Position numbers and translations under genes: made by a program
Shown here: piece after piece, positions 17,664 through 27,758 of the stretch
Position numbering within the stretch: position 1 is the stretch's first letter
How the letters are laid out: each line of letters starts with the position of its first letter
Source of the DNA: Delftia sp. PS-11
GTDB taxonomy: Bacteria > Pseudomonadota > Gammaproteobacteria > Burkholderiales > Burkholderiaceae_C
Reading direction: 5' to 3'
Length of the DNA stretch: 64,000 nt
Assembly (NCBI RefSeq): GCF_029870285.1
Contig: NZ_JACSYA010000001.1
Span: forward strand, 62,001 to 126,000
The notes under the pieces: model-generated
The model's input: the letters and a program-made list of their open reading frames with translations, nothing else
Database searches by the model: none
Told to the model about the DNA's origin: nothing

Positions 17664-19176
17664 AGCGCGACATCAGCTCGACCAGCTGATGGGCCTGGCG
17701 GCGCAGGCTTTGCGCCGCGGCGCTGGTCTGCTCCACGAGCGCGGCGTTTTGCTGCGTGCCTTCCTCGATGCGCACGATGGCGCTGTTGACATCGCTGACA
17801 CCCGAGCTTTGCTCGCCGCTGGACTGGCTGATGGCGCCGATCATGCGCGATACCTTGGCAATGGCCTCCTGCACAGAGGCCATCGTGGCACCTGCACTGT
17901 CCACCTCCTGCGCTCCCAGGGCCACTCGCTGGGCGTTGGCCTGGATCAGGTCGCGGATCTCCCGCGCCGCGCCCGAGCTGCGCTGGGCCAGCGAACGCAC
18001 TTCGGACGCCACCACGGCAAAGCCCCGGCCCTGCTCGCCCGCGCGGGCGGCCTCCACGGCGGCATTCAGGGCCAGGATATTGGTCTGGAAGGCAATGGAG
18101 TCGATCACTTCGATGATGCTGACCACGCGCTCGGAGGCATCCTGGATGCTGCGCATGGTGCCTACGACGGCCGAGATCGCATCACCGCCGCGCATGGCGA
18201 TATCGCTGGCGCTCGATGCCAGCATATTGGCCTGCTGCGCGTGGTCGGCATTGCCGCGCACGGTCGAGTCCAGCTGGTCCATGGACGACGCCGTTCTCTG
18301 CAGCGCCGATGCCTGCTGTTCGGTGCGCTGGGCCAGGTCGCTGTTGCCCACTGCGATCTGCGCGCTGGCCGATGCCACCTGCTCGGCATTGCCGCGCACT
18401 TCCATGACGACGGTGCGCAGTTGCTGCTGCATGGCGCCCAGCGCCTGAAGCAGCTGGCCCAGTTCGTCACGCCCGCCTGCGTCGATGGGGTGGGTCAGAT
18501 GGCCCTGGGCCACGCTTTCCGCCAGACGCACTGCGCTGCGCAGCGGCGCGACGACCGCACGGGTGATGAAGATGCCGATGGCCACGCCAGCCACGGCCGC
18601 GATGAGCATCAGCAGCAGGCTCAACTGAGAGGCCTGCCGGCCGCTGGAGTAGGCACCTTCCGCCACGGCCTTGCTCTGTGCCGCAATGCCTTCGCGAAGT
18701 TGGTCCAGCAGCTTGGCAGGCTCGCGGTCCACGCCGCGCACTGCCATGTCTCCTACCGAGGGGTCAAAGCCCGTGGCCTCGAATTTGTCGAGACCGACAC
18801 GGTAGCTGTCGGCCATCTTGCGGTGCTGCGCAAGAAATCCTTCAGCCATGTCGTGCAGCGCCGCTTCATCGACCATGGACACCAGACTGGCGGTCTTTTC
18901 CTGCACGGCCTTCTCATTGGCCAGGAAGGCATTCCAGTGCTGCTCGCGCAGCGTATTGTCCGAGCCGCGCAGCAGCACGTTCTTCCACTCCTGGACCTGG
19001 GCCGTGAAATGGCCATCCACCTCGGTGGCAAGGCGCTCGGCGACCATGTAGCGCTGCACATCGCCGTGGAACACCCCTATCGAACGATGGTTGGACCACA
19101 GGCCGAAGAAGCCGGCGGCGAGGGTGAAAAACAGCGCCATGGCAATGGCGAGCGGTAGTTTGCGGCTGAGGTTCAT
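17650..19176 (-). CDS. Methyl-accepting chemotaxis protein
   Basis: This is a transmembrane chemoreceptor of 508 residues. After a short N-terminus there is a membrane helix at about 8-25, a helical periplasmic sensor of about 155 residues with the look of a four-helix bundle, a second helix near 190-210, a HAMP linker and the cytoplasmic hairpin. The signalling core [20 protein letters not shown] and [15 protein letters not shown] is intact, so coupling to CheA/CheW is expected. The ATG at 19176 is preferred over 19191. The ligand is unknown; neighbouring brnQ suggests amino acids, which is only inference. No CheB/CheR-binding pentapeptide is seen at the end. Confidence 0.92.
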   Translation of the reverse strand: MNLSRKLPLAIAMALFFTLAAGFFGLWSNHRSIGVFHGDVQRYMVAERLATEVDGHFTAQVQEWKNVLLRGSDNTLREQHWNAFLANEKAVQEKTASLVSMVDEAALHDMAEGFLAQHRKMADSYRVGLDKFEATGFDPSVGDMAVRGVDREPAKLLDQLREGIAAQSKAVAEGAYSSGRQASQLSLLLMLIAAVAGVAIGIFITRAVVAPLRSAVRLAESVAQGHLTHPIDAGGRDELGQLLQALGAMQQQLRTVVMEVRGNAEQVASASAQIAVGNSDLAQRTEQQASALQRTASSMDQLDSTVRGNADHAQQANMLASSASDIAMRGGDAISAVVGTMRSIQDASERVVSIIEVIDSIAFQTNILALNAAVEAARAGEQGRGFAVVASEVRSLAQRSSGAAREIRDLIQANAQRVALGAQEVDSAGATMASVQEAIAKVSRMIGAISQSSGEQSSGVSDVNSAIVRIEEGTQQNAALVEQTSAAAQSLRRQAHQLVELMSRFKTA

Positions 19177-19336
19177 AGGGACATGTGGCAACAGGCCAGC
19201 ATGTCCGGATTCGCAAATTGCTAAGACCGCTGGCTACTGGCAGCGATTGTTCCGGCGGTATGGGACAGAAAAATTACAAAACCACACAATTTGTGGGCAC
19301 AGGGGTTCCAGTGGACGATGGGCCACACCGGCGCGC

Positions 19337-19972
19337 CTACTGCTTGAGCACATCGGCGCCTGCAGGCACCTTGAACTCGAAGAGGGACGATGGCAGCGAT
19401 GCCTGGGTCTGCAGCCCGCTGAAGCGGATCAGCGAACGCTGGCCAAAGCCGTCCAGAATGTCCAGCGCAGCCAGCCGGCCACCCGCCTCGAAGCCCACGC
19501 GCACGCTCTTGAGCTGGCCATTGCGGTCCTTGGGGCTGGCCTGCACCCATTGCAGCCCGTCCTGGTCTGGCGCGGCCTGCAGGTCAAAGTCGGCGCTCAG
19601 CGCCTTCAGATCGTTGGCCGAGGCCAGGATGGCGGCAGGCGTGCTGCCCAGCGCCTGGGCCTGGGCCCGCTGCGTGACCTGGTTGAGGTCAGCGTCGTAG
19701 AGCCACAGCGTCTTGCCATCGGCAACAATGGTCTGCTCGAAGGGCCTGGTGTAGACAAAGCGGAATTTGCCAGGCCGCTGGAACTCGAAATGGCCGCTGG
19801 AATTCTTGGTGCGCGGCGGCTGGCCGTCCTTGGCCGGCGCCGTCACGGCCTGGGTGAACTCGGCGCGGCCTGCCTGCGCATTCTTCATGAAAGCCTCCAG
19901 GCTCTGCAGGCCATCGGCCCAGGACACGGCGGCACATGCAGCCATCGCTATCGCAGTCAGCAATCTTTTCAT
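19337..19972 (-). CDS. lolA: Outer membrane lipoprotein carrier LolA
   Basis: LolA carries lipoproteins across the periplasm from LolCDE to LolB. The 211-residue protein has a signal peptide (KRLLTAIAMAACAAVSWADG) cleaved around residue 19-20, then GRAEFTQAV and SSGHFEFQRPGKFRFVYTRP, the conserved first strands. It lies 36 bases after ftsK on the same strand, the order also seen in enterobacteria. The matching lolC/E-lolD genes are at the far end of this window. Confidence 0.93.
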   Translation of the reverse strand: MKRLLTAIAMAACAAVSWADGLQSLEAFMKNAQAGRAEFTQAVTAPAKDGQPPRTKNSSGHFEFQRPGKFRFVYTRPFEQTIVADGKTLWLYDADLNQVTQRAQAQALGSTPAAILASANDLKALSADFDLQAAPDQDGLQWVQASPKDRNGQLKSVRVGFEAGGRLAALDILDGFGQRSLIRFSGLQTQASLPSSLFEFKVPAGADVLKQ

Positions 19973-20008
19973 TTTTTCTCCATGCGTGAGCCATGCACGC
20001 GGCCAGAC

Positions 20009-22435
20009 TCAGTCGCCCCCACGGGCAGGCACCAGCACCTCGCGCTGGCCACTGGCCGTCAGGGCACTCACCAGACCGGCTTTTTCCATATCTTCGAGCA
20101 GGCGCGCCGAACGGTTGTAACCAATGCGGAGCTTGCGCTGCACGTAGGAGATGCTGGCCTTGCGGTCCTTGAGCACCACCTCGACGGCCTGGTCGTACAT
20201 TGGGTCCTTCTCGCCACCGCCACCCTCGCCGCCGTCAGCGGCGAAATCGCTATCGCCCTCGGCAGCACCGGCTTCGAGCACACCCTCGATGTAATCGGGC
20301 TCGCCCTGGGCCTTGAGGTAGCTGACCACGCGGTGCACTTCCTCGTCCGAGACAAAGGCGCCATGCACGCGCACGGGCTGTCCCGTGCCGCTGGCCATGT
20401 AGAGCATGTCGCCCATGCCCAGCAGCGACTCGGCGCCCATCTGGTCCAGCACGGTACGGCTGTCGATCTTGCTGCTGACCTGGAAGGCGATGCGGGTGGG
20501 GATGTTGGCCTTGATCAGGCCGGTGATCACATCCACGCTGGGGCGCTGAGTGGCCAGAATCAGGTGGATGCCGGCAGCGCGCGCCTTCTGCGCCAGGCGG
20601 GCGATCAGCTCTTCGATCTTCTTGCCCACCACCATCATCAGGTCGGCCAGCTCGTCGATGACGATGACGATATGCGGCAGGCGCTGCAGCGGCTCGGGGT
20701 CCTCGGGCGTGAGACTGAAGGGGTTGGGCACCGATTCCTCGCGCGCCTTGGCCTCGTCGATCTTGGCGTTGTAGCCAGCCAGGTTGCGCACGCCCAGCTT
20801 GCTCATGAGCTTGTAGCGGCGTTCCATTTCGGCCACACACCAGTTGAGGCCGTTGGCGGCCTGCTTCATGTCCGTGACCACGGGGCACAGCAGGTGCGGA
20901 ATGCCTTCGTAGACCGACATCTCCAGCATCTTGGGGTCGATCATCAGCAGGCGCACGTCGCGCGCCTCCGCCTTGTACAGCAGCGACAGGATCATGGCGT
21001 TGATACCCACCGACTTGCCCGAGCCGGTGGTGCCGGCCACCAGCACATGGGGCATCTTGCCCAGGTCGGCCACCACGGGATTGCCCACGATGTCCTTGCC
21101 CAGGCCCATGGTCAGCAGGCTCTTGGCGTCGTGGTAGATCTGAGAGCCCAGCACTTCGGACAGACGAATGGACTGGCGCTTGGCATTGGGCAGCTCCAGC
21201 GCCATAAAGTTCTTGCCCGGGATCGTCTCGATCACGCGGATCGACACCAGGGACAGCGAGCGCGCCAGATCCTTGGCCAGATTCACAACCTGCGAACCCT
21301 TGACGCCCGTGGCGGGCTCGATTTCGTAGCGCGTGATCACGGGACCGGGCATGGCCGCCACCACACGCACCTCGACGCCGAAGTCCTTGAGGCGCTTTTC
21401 GATCAGGCGGCTGGTCATCTCCAGCGTATCGGCGGAGACGCTCTCCTGGCGCTGCTGCGCGGCATCGAGCAGCTCCACCTGGGGCAGCTTGTTGTCGGCG
21501 CGTTCGGAAAACAGGGGCTTGTGGCGCTCCCTGGCCGCTGCGGCAGGCATCGCAGCAGGCGTGGACGCTGGCGCGGCAGGCGCGGGTGCCCGCGCACTGG
21601 CGGCAGGCGCTGGCGCTGCGAACTCCTGTGGCGCGGGCTCGATGATCTGCACGGGCTGGGGATGGTGCGCGGCGCTTTCGCTGCGCTCTTCCTGGACGAC
21701 CTCCTCGCGCTCGCGCGCCGCGCGGCGGCCCACGGCCTCGTCGCGGGCCTTTTCACGGCGCTGGAAGAGGAAAAGCACCCAGCCGTCGATGCAAGCGCCC
21801 ATGGCCTCGGCCATGTGGCCCCAGGAGAAGCGAAACACCATGGCCAGGCCAATGACGGCCACGCAGATGCCGATGAGGCCGGAGCCGATGAAGCCCAGCC
21901 ACTGCAGGCTGTGGTAGCCCACCATGTAGCCCAGAACGCCGCCGGCCGGGCCGGGCAGCCGGCCCTCGAAGCGGTACAGGCGCGTCCACTCCAGCGCGCA
22001 GCTGGCAGCCAGCAGCAGGGCCAGACCGCCCCAAAAGCGCAGGCGCCGGCGCCACAGGGGCGGCAGTTGCACGCCCTCGCGCTGCACCCCTCCGCGCAGC
22101 CAGCGCGCAAACGAGGTCAGCCAGGTCTGAAGGGAGGCCAGCACCAGCCACCAGACGGACATGCCAAAGCCGAAATAGCAGGCATCGGCCAGCCACGCGC
22201 CGATGCGTCCCATCCAGTTGGCCACCAGGGGCAGGTGCCCCGTGCCCGACGTGGACCAGGCGGGGTCCTGCTGGGAGTAGCTGAACAGGGAGGCAAGCCA
22301 AAACACCAGCGCCAGCAGGCCCAGCAGCAGCAGCATTTCATGGCCGAAGCGCGCCACCATGCCGGGGCGCGCCACGGCCTTGGTCTTGCCTTTGGCGGAC
22401 GAAAGTGCGTTCAGAGCATTCAATGAGTAAGACAT
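20009..22435 (-). CDS. ftsK: DNA translocase FtsK
   Basis: FtsK anchors at the septum and pumps the chromosome terminus during division, activating XerCD. The 808-residue protein has four N-terminal membrane segments, a short linker rich in Ala and Pro (about residues 245-325), then the motor with Walker [15 protein letters not shown] near 470 and Walker [11 protein letters not shown], and a winged-helix gamma domain ([20 protein letters not shown]) that reads KOPS sites. The ATG at 22435 fits the family; upstream extension to 22582 has no similarity. The linker is short compared with E. coli FtsK. Confidence 0.96.
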   Translation of the reverse strand: MSYSLNALNALSSAKGKTKAVARPGMVARFGHEMLLLLGLLALVFWLASLFSYSQQDPAWSTSGTGHLPLVANWMGRIGAWLADACYFGFGMSVWWLVLASLQTWLTSFARWLRGGVQREGVQLPPLWRRRLRFWGGLALLLAASCALEWTRLYRFEGRLPGPAGGVLGYMVGYHSLQWLGFIGSGLIGICVAVIGLAMVFRFSWGHMAEAMGACIDGWVLFLFQRREKARDEAVGRRAAREREEVVQEERSESAAHHPQPVQIIEPAPQEFAAPAPAASARAPAPAAPASTPAAMPAAAARERHKPLFSERADNKLPQVELLDAAQQRQESVSADTLEMTSRLIEKRLKDFGVEVRVVAAMPGPVITRYEIEPATGVKGSQVVNLAKDLARSLSLVSIRVIETIPGKNFMALELPNAKRQSIRLSEVLGSQIYHDAKSLLTMGLGKDIVGNPVVADLGKMPHVLVAGTTGSGKSVGINAMILSLLYKAEARDVRLLMIDPKMLEMSVYEGIPHLLCPVVTDMKQAANGLNWCVAEMERRYKLMSKLGVRNLAGYNAKIDEAKAREESVPNPFSLTPEDPEPLQRLPHIVIVIDELADLMMVVGKKIEELIARLAQKARAAGIHLILATQRPSVDVITGLIKANIPTRIAFQVSSKIDSRTVLDQMGAESLLGMGDMLYMASGTGQPVRVHGAFVSDEEVHRVVSYLKAQGEPDYIEGVLEAGAAEGDSDFAADGGEGGGGEKDPMYDQAVEVVLKDRKASISYVQRKLRIGYNRSARLLEDMEKAGLVSALTASGQREVLVPARGGD

Positions 22436-22565
22436 ACGCAGGCGGGAGCTTACCCCAGCCCCTTCCAGGCAGGCGCAAAAACAGCTTGGCTGGATGCCGA
22501 GCGTAATGCAAGTACTTGCAACAGACGGTGACCACAGGGCACAAGCGGGAGGCTGTCCATCATTT

Positions 22566-23647
<1,082 letters not shown>

Positions 23648-23671
23648 GCGCCGCAGGCGCCTGCGCGCAGC

Positions 23672-23718
23672 AAAAGCCCCTGGGTACGGCAGTGATTGCC
23701 TGCCCCAGGGGCTTTTTT
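23672..23718 (+). terminator. Rho-independent terminator of trxB
   Basis: A 13-bp stem (23672-23684 with 23704-23716) is followed by a T run. The trxB stop is also followed at 23652-23665 by the perfect palindrome CGCAGGCGCCTGCG. Confidence 0.92.
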
Positions 23719-23729
23719 CCTGAAAACGC

Positions 23730-23900
23730 TATAATGCATGGCTTTGCTGGATTTGAAGCCTTGCGTTTGCCGGGCCTGGACACTTTCAGCAATGGGGTTA
23801 CCGCCACCCCTATTCTGGCGAGGTGAGGTTGCCGGCGAAACTGCGCAGCACATGCGTGGCACTCAGCGTCGGCGGCTGTTGAAACTATCGGAGTGTCCTC
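23730..23900 (+). promoter_or_regulatory. Promoter and structured leader of rpmB-rpmG
   Basis: A consensus -10 box TATAAT (23730-23735) lies directly after the trxB terminator, with no good -35. About 160 nt of leader follow, with hairpins such as GGCTT...AAGCC and GGGG-9-CCCC. Long leaders before ribosomal protein genes often carry autoregulation sites. Confidence 0.45.
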
Positions 23901-24134
23901 ATGGCACGCGTATGTGAAGTAACGGGCAAGAAGCCCATGGTGGGAAACAACGTTTCCCACGCCAACAACAAGACCAAGCGTCGTTTCCTGCCCAACCTGC
24001 AATACCGCCGCTTCTGGGTGGAGAGCGAAAACCGTTGGGTGCGCCTGCGCGTTTCCAGCGCTGCTCTGCGCCTGATCGACAAGAACGGTATCGACTCCGT
24101 GCTCGCAGACCTGCGTGCCCGTGGCCAAGCCTAA
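23901..24134 (+). CDS. rpmB: 50S ribosomal protein L28
   Basis: The 77-residue protein starts [20 protein letters not shown] and ends in a basic tail, matching L28 throughout. It has the normal length and pairs with rpmG 20 bases downstream. The ribosome binding site is weak (TCGGAGTGTCCTC before the ATG). Confidence 0.97.
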   Translation: MARVCEVTGKKPMVGNNVSHANNKTKRRFLPNLQYRRFWVESENRWVRLRVSSAALRLIDKNGIDSVLADLRARGQA

Positions 24135-24154
24135 TTCCCTCAAGGAGAAACACC

Positions 24155-24325
24155 ATGGCTGCTAAAGGCGGACGCGAAAAGATCAAGCTGGAATCCACTG
24201 CAGGTACCGGCCACTTCTACACCACCACCAAGAACAAGAAGACGATGCCCGAGAAGATGCTCATCGTCAAGTTCGACCCCAAGGCTCGCAAGCACGTCGA
24301 GTACAAGGAAACCAAGCTGAAGTAA
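24155..24325 (+). CDS. rpmG: 50S ribosomal protein L33
   Basis: The 56-residue protein starts [20 protein letters not shown] and ends [11 protein letters not shown]. The zinc-binding cysteines found in the C+ form of L33 are absent ([14 protein letters not shown]), so this is the zinc-independent form. A good ribosome binding site (AAGGAG) precedes the ATG. Confidence 0.97.
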   Translation: MAAKGGREKIKLESTAGTGHFYTTTKNKKTMPEKMLIVKFDPKARKHVEYKETKLK

Positions 24326-24348
24326 TTCGGCCGGCATCCTTGCCAGAA

Positions 24349-24379
24349 AACCGCCCGGCGCAAGCCCGGCGGTTTTTTT
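24349..24379 (+). terminator. Rho-independent terminator of rpmB-rpmG
   Basis: A stem of about 10 bp with one mismatch (ACCGCC...GGCGGT outer part) is followed by seven T. It lies 24 bases after the rpmG stop. Confidence 0.9.
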
Positions 24380-24393
24380 GCGCCTGCCGCCCG

Positions 24394-25875
24394 TCAACCC
24401 CTTGGGGGCTGGCCCAGCTGTGCGCAGGCCATGGCACCCAGCTCGCGGCAGGCCTGCTCGACCACCGCATCCACCGGCAGGGTGCAGCCCAGGCGCATGC
24501 AGTGCTCGTAGCGCCCAGAGTTGGAGAACATGCTGCCCGGCGCAGTCCGGATGCCGCACGCCAGCGCCTGTGTGAACAGTTGGGACGTGGAAACCCCCAT
24601 GGGAAACTCCAGCCACAGGCAAAGTCCCCCGGGAGGCAGGCTCAGCCGCGTGCCCAGCGGGAAAAAGCGGGCCACCAGCTGCGCCATGCCTTCGCGCTGG
24701 CGCCGCAGTTGCTGGCGCAGGCGCTGCAGATTGCGCAGGTGTGCGGGCGAGCCCACGCAGGCCGCGGCCAGCAGCTGCGCCAGCGTCTGCGTGCCCCGGC
24801 TGCGCGCGAACTTGAGCATCTGCACACGGCCATGCCATTGCCCGGCGTTCATCCAGCCCTGGCGCAAGCCGGGGGCCATGCTCTTGTTGAAGGCTTCACA
24901 GTAGATCACCTGCCCCGGCAGGCGGTCCCAGGCCTTGATGGGACGCACCGGCTGGCTGCTTTCCACGAACAGGCCGTAGGAGTCATCTTCGATCAGCGCC
25001 ACGCCGTGGGCGGTGCACAATTCGACCAACCGCGCTTTGTGAGCGTCCGGAATGCGGGTGCCCAGCGGCATCTGCAGTTCGGGCACGACCACCACGGCCT
25101 TCAGGCGCGGCTGGGTCTGCAGGGCCAGCTCCAGCGCCTCGATGGACAGCCCGGTGCGCGGACTGCAGGGAATCTCCAGCGCCTGCATCTGCAGCGACTC
25201 GACGACCTGCAGCAGACCATAGTAGGTGGGCGACTCCACGGCCACCACATCGCCGGGCGAGGCCACGGCAGCCAGCGCCAGGCTCACGGCCTCGGAGTTG
25301 CCCGTCGTGGCCAGCACATCGGACGGCGCCACATGGATGCCGGCGGCCAGCGCGCGTTGCGCCATGGCATGCTGGAAGTCGGGGTGGCTGCCCAGCATGG
25401 AGCGGCCCAGCACCAGCAGATCGGGCCTGTCACGCAGCAGCCGCGCGGCAGTCTGGTTCAGATAGCCCTGGTCGAACAGCGCAGGCGGCGGCGTGGCCCC
25501 ACCCAGGTCCACGCGCACATGCGCCAGGCGCCCGCGTTCGAGCAGCAGCGAAATATGCTCATTGATGCCTGCAAAGTGCTGCTGCGCCAGCGGTTGCACG
25601 GGCCGGCTCAGGTCAGGCTCGCTGGCCGGGGCCAGCCCGGCCGGTCTGGCATCGCGCACGAAATAGCCCACACGCGCGCGGGCTTCGAGATGGCCCTGGT
25701 CCTCCAGGTGCCGCAGGGTCTGCAGCGCGGTGGACAGGCTGATCGCGTGGCGGCGCATCAGCTCGCGCACCGATGGCATGCGCTCCCCGGGCTTGAGCGT
25801 CCCCAGCTCCATGGCCAGGCTGTAATCGGCCGCCAGGCGGCGGTACAGGGCGGGGGCAGCGCTGGCAGAAGTCAT
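24394..25875 (-). CDS. MocR-type regulator (GntR HTH plus aminotransferase-like domain)
   Basis: The 493-residue protein joins a GntR winged helix (residues about 8-75; ERMPSVRELMRRHAISLSTA) to a fold-type I aminotransferase domain. The PLP-binding lysine is in EAFNKSMAPGLR at about K331, and IEDDSYGLF contains the aspartate that binds the pyridine nitrogen. Such proteins sense PLP with amines or amino acids and regulate a divergent gene. Here the divergent neighbour is a DUF2917 gene, with three ACAGAT repeats between the two. Start is the ATG at 25875. Effector unknown. Confidence 0.9.
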   Translation of the reverse strand: MTSASAAPALYRRLAADYSLAMELGTLKPGERMPSVRELMRRHAISLSTALQTLRHLEDQGHLEARARVGYFVRDARPAGLAPASEPDLSRPVQPLAQQHFAGINEHISLLLERGRLAHVRVDLGGATPPPALFDQGYLNQTAARLLRDRPDLLVLGRSMLGSHPDFQHAMAQRALAAGIHVAPSDVLATTGNSEAVSLALAAVASPGDVVAVESPTYYGLLQVVESLQMQALEIPCSPRTGLSIEALELALQTQPRLKAVVVVPELQMPLGTRIPDAHKARLVELCTAHGVALIEDDSYGLFVESSQPVRPIKAWDRLPGQVIYCEAFNKSMAPGLRQGWMNAGQWHGRVQMLKFARSRGTQTLAQLLAAACVGSPAHLRNLQRLRQQLRRQREGMAQLVARFFPLGTRLSLPPGGLCLWLEFPMGVSTSQLFTQALACGIRTAPGSMFSNSGRYEHCMRLGCTLPVDAVVEQACRELGAMACAQLGQPPRG

Positions 25876-25932
25876 GGGCGGATGAAAAAAGGATGGCCTG
25901 TCGGCGATCTTGCCGCAATCCGCTGTTACGCA

Positions 25933-25969
25933 ACAGATACAGATAGGTTCTGAAAACAGCGAAACAGAT
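25933..25969. promoter_or_regulatory. Candidate operator: three ACAGAT direct repeats
   Basis: ACAGAT occurs at 25933-25938, 25939-25944 and 25964-25969. The first and third starts are 31 bases apart, close to three helical turns. Family members such as GabR bind spaced direct repeats. Confidence 0.45.
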
Positions 25970-26076
25970 GTGCAGCAACCTGCACTGCTGCGATGCAACA
26001 AACCGGTGCCTGTACCTGTGCCGCAAGCCGGCGCGTGCCTACGCTGGAGGGCCTGCAATCACAAGGAATCCGCCCC

Positions 26077-26445
26077 ATGCACAACGCCGAAAACCGCTCC
26101 TGCGACCTGCACAGCATCCCCCTGGGCACCGAACTGCATCTGCAGCTGCGGGAAGGCAGCGAACTGTTCTGCCGCCGGGGCCAGCTGCAAATCATCAGCC
26201 CGCAACAGGCATGCAGCGGCGGCATGCCAGAGCTGGCTGTGGCACTGTCGCCCGGCCAGGGCTGGCGTGCAGGCGCCGACTTGCGCATACGCATCAGGGC
26301 GCTGTCGCAGGCTACGGCAAAGCTGGAGCTGTGGCAGGCTCCGATGCCGCAAGGCCACACTGCCAGCGAAGAGAGAACGCGCCCCCAGGGCTGGACGCTG
26401 GCCGGCTGGCTGCGCAGCCTCAGGCGTGGGCCGCGCGCAGCCTGA
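26077..26445 (+). CDS. Small DUF2917-like protein
   Basis: The 122-residue soluble protein has short beta-rich text (LGTELHLQLREGSELFCRRGQLQI) resembling the DUF2917 family, small cupin-like proteins common beside MocR genes in Comamonadaceae. I recall this pairing from related genomes but could not verify it. AAGGA lies a few bases before the ATG at 26077. The last 26 bases overlap the end of the convergent desaturase gene. The function is unknown; control by the divergent MocR protein is inferred. Confidence 0.6.
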   Translation: MHNAENRSCDLHSIPLGTELHLQLREGSELFCRRGQLQIISPQQACSGGMPELAVALSPGQGWRAGADLRIRIRALSQATAKLELWQAPMPQGHTASEERTRPQGWTLAGWLRSLRRGPRAA

Positions 26446-27643
26446 TCGAGAACTCTTTGAGCGCCGCGATGCCGCTGGCTTCGGCGCGGTGGCACCAGGC
26501 CTGCAGATGGGCGACGAGCTGCTCGCGCGACAGCGATGTGTTGAGCCACAGCTGGCGCAGTTCCTCGCGCATGATCAGCATCTGGTCCAGAACCGGATGC
26601 GCAGCGCGCGCCTGGGCCAGTTGCCCCTGTGCCTGGATGGGCACCTTGTCGGCATCGCGGTGCAGCCAGCGGTGCGCCGTCTTGAGCAGGGAGAGATCGG
26701 CATGGCGGCTCTTGTGCCGCTTGAGCGCATCCAGCTCGCATTGGACCGCAGCCCGCACGCCGCGTGCATACCCGGCCATGACCTCGTAGCGGTTGGCAAT
26801 CACGGCTTCCAGCGTTTTTTCATCGGCCACCGGCTTGACCTCGCCCATGACCAGTCTGGGCGCCGTCTTCTTGACCTTGGCCCAGCCGATTGTCTGCATG
26901 GCGCTGATGTAGAGCCAGCCCACGTCGAACTCATAGCGCTTGACCGAGAACTTGGCCGAGGTCGGGTAGGTATGGTGGTTGTTGTGCAATTCTTCGCCAC
27001 CGATGATCAGCCCCCAGGGCATGAGGTTGGTGCTGGCATCCTGGGCCTCGAAGTTGCGGTAGCCCCAGAAATGGCCCAGGCCGTTGACCACGCCAGCCGC
27101 CCAGAAGGGAATCCAGGCCATCTGCACGGCCCAGATGGTCAGTCCGATGGCTCCGAACAGGGCCAGGTCGATGAGCAGCATCAGCGTCGGGCCCCAGGCC
27201 GAGTGGCGGCTGTAGAGATGGCGCTCGATCCAGTCGTCGGGCGTGCCGTGGCCGAACTTCCTGAGTGTCTCGGCGTTCTTCGCCTCTTCGCGGTACAGCT
27301 CCGCCCCCTGGCGCATCACGGTGTCCAGACCGCGTGTCTGCGGGCTGTGGGGATCGTCCTCGGTTTCGCACTTGGCGTGGTGCTTGCGGTGGATGGCCAC
27401 CCACTGCCTGGTGACCATGCCGGTGCCCAGCCACAGCCAGAAGCGGAAGAAGTGCGAAGGAACCGGCCCCAGGTCCAGCGAGCGGTGGGCCTGGCAGCGG
27501 TGCAGGAAGATGGTGACGCCCGCAATGGTGATGTGGGTGGTGACCAGGGCGTACAGCAGCAGCTGCCACCACGACAGCGGCCACAGGCCATGGGCCATCC
27601 AATCCACTGCGAGGTTCCAAACCAATCCGAAATCCAGCGACAT
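26420..27643 (-). CDS. Membrane fatty acid desaturase (delta-9 acyl type)
   Basis: The enzyme introduces a double bond into acyl chains using a di-iron centre and oxygen. The three histidine boxes are present: HRCQAH (48-53), HRKHH (85-89) and HNNHH (220-224), on a membrane protein with four or more helices. The product has 407 residues; a tail of about 130 residues after the catalytic part is longer than in minimal desaturases and of unknown role. The ATG at 27643 begins the conserved start. Redox partner not seen nearby. Confidence 0.9.
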   Translation of the reverse strand: MSLDFGLVWNLAVDWMAHGLWPLSWWQLLLYALVTTHITIAGVTIFLHRCQAHRSLDLGPVPSHFFRFWLWLGTGMVTRQWVAIHRKHHAKCETEDDPHSPQTRGLDTVMRQGAELYREEAKNAETLRKFGHGTPDDWIERHLYSRHSAWGPTLMLLIDLALFGAIGLTIWAVQMAWIPFWAAGVVNGLGHFWGYRNFEAQDASTNLMPWGLIIGGEELHNNHHTYPTSAKFSVKRYEFDVGWLYISAMQTIGWAKVKKTAPRLVMGEVKPVADEKTLEAVIANRYEVMAGYARGVRAAVQCELDALKRHKSRHADLSLLKTAHRWLHRDADKVPIQAQGQLAQARAAHPVLDQMLIMREELRQLWLNTSLSREQLVAHLQAWCHRAEASGIAALKEFSIRLRAAHA

Positions 27644-27758
27644 AACCGAAGCCTTTGGCAAGCCGGCGCCCAGTGGCACCGATGCCTCAATTTTAGGCGA
27701 TGCGCCTGCAAAGGCATGCGGCAATCTCCTGCGATTTACAGCCTATTGCGTCTGCAAG

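Noticed and set aside
19091..22426. A 1111-codon open frame antisense to ftsK
   Set aside because: It has a low-complexity His/Gln/Ala-rich product of the kind created by the GC-rich third positions of the real gene; ftsK on the other strand is unambiguous.
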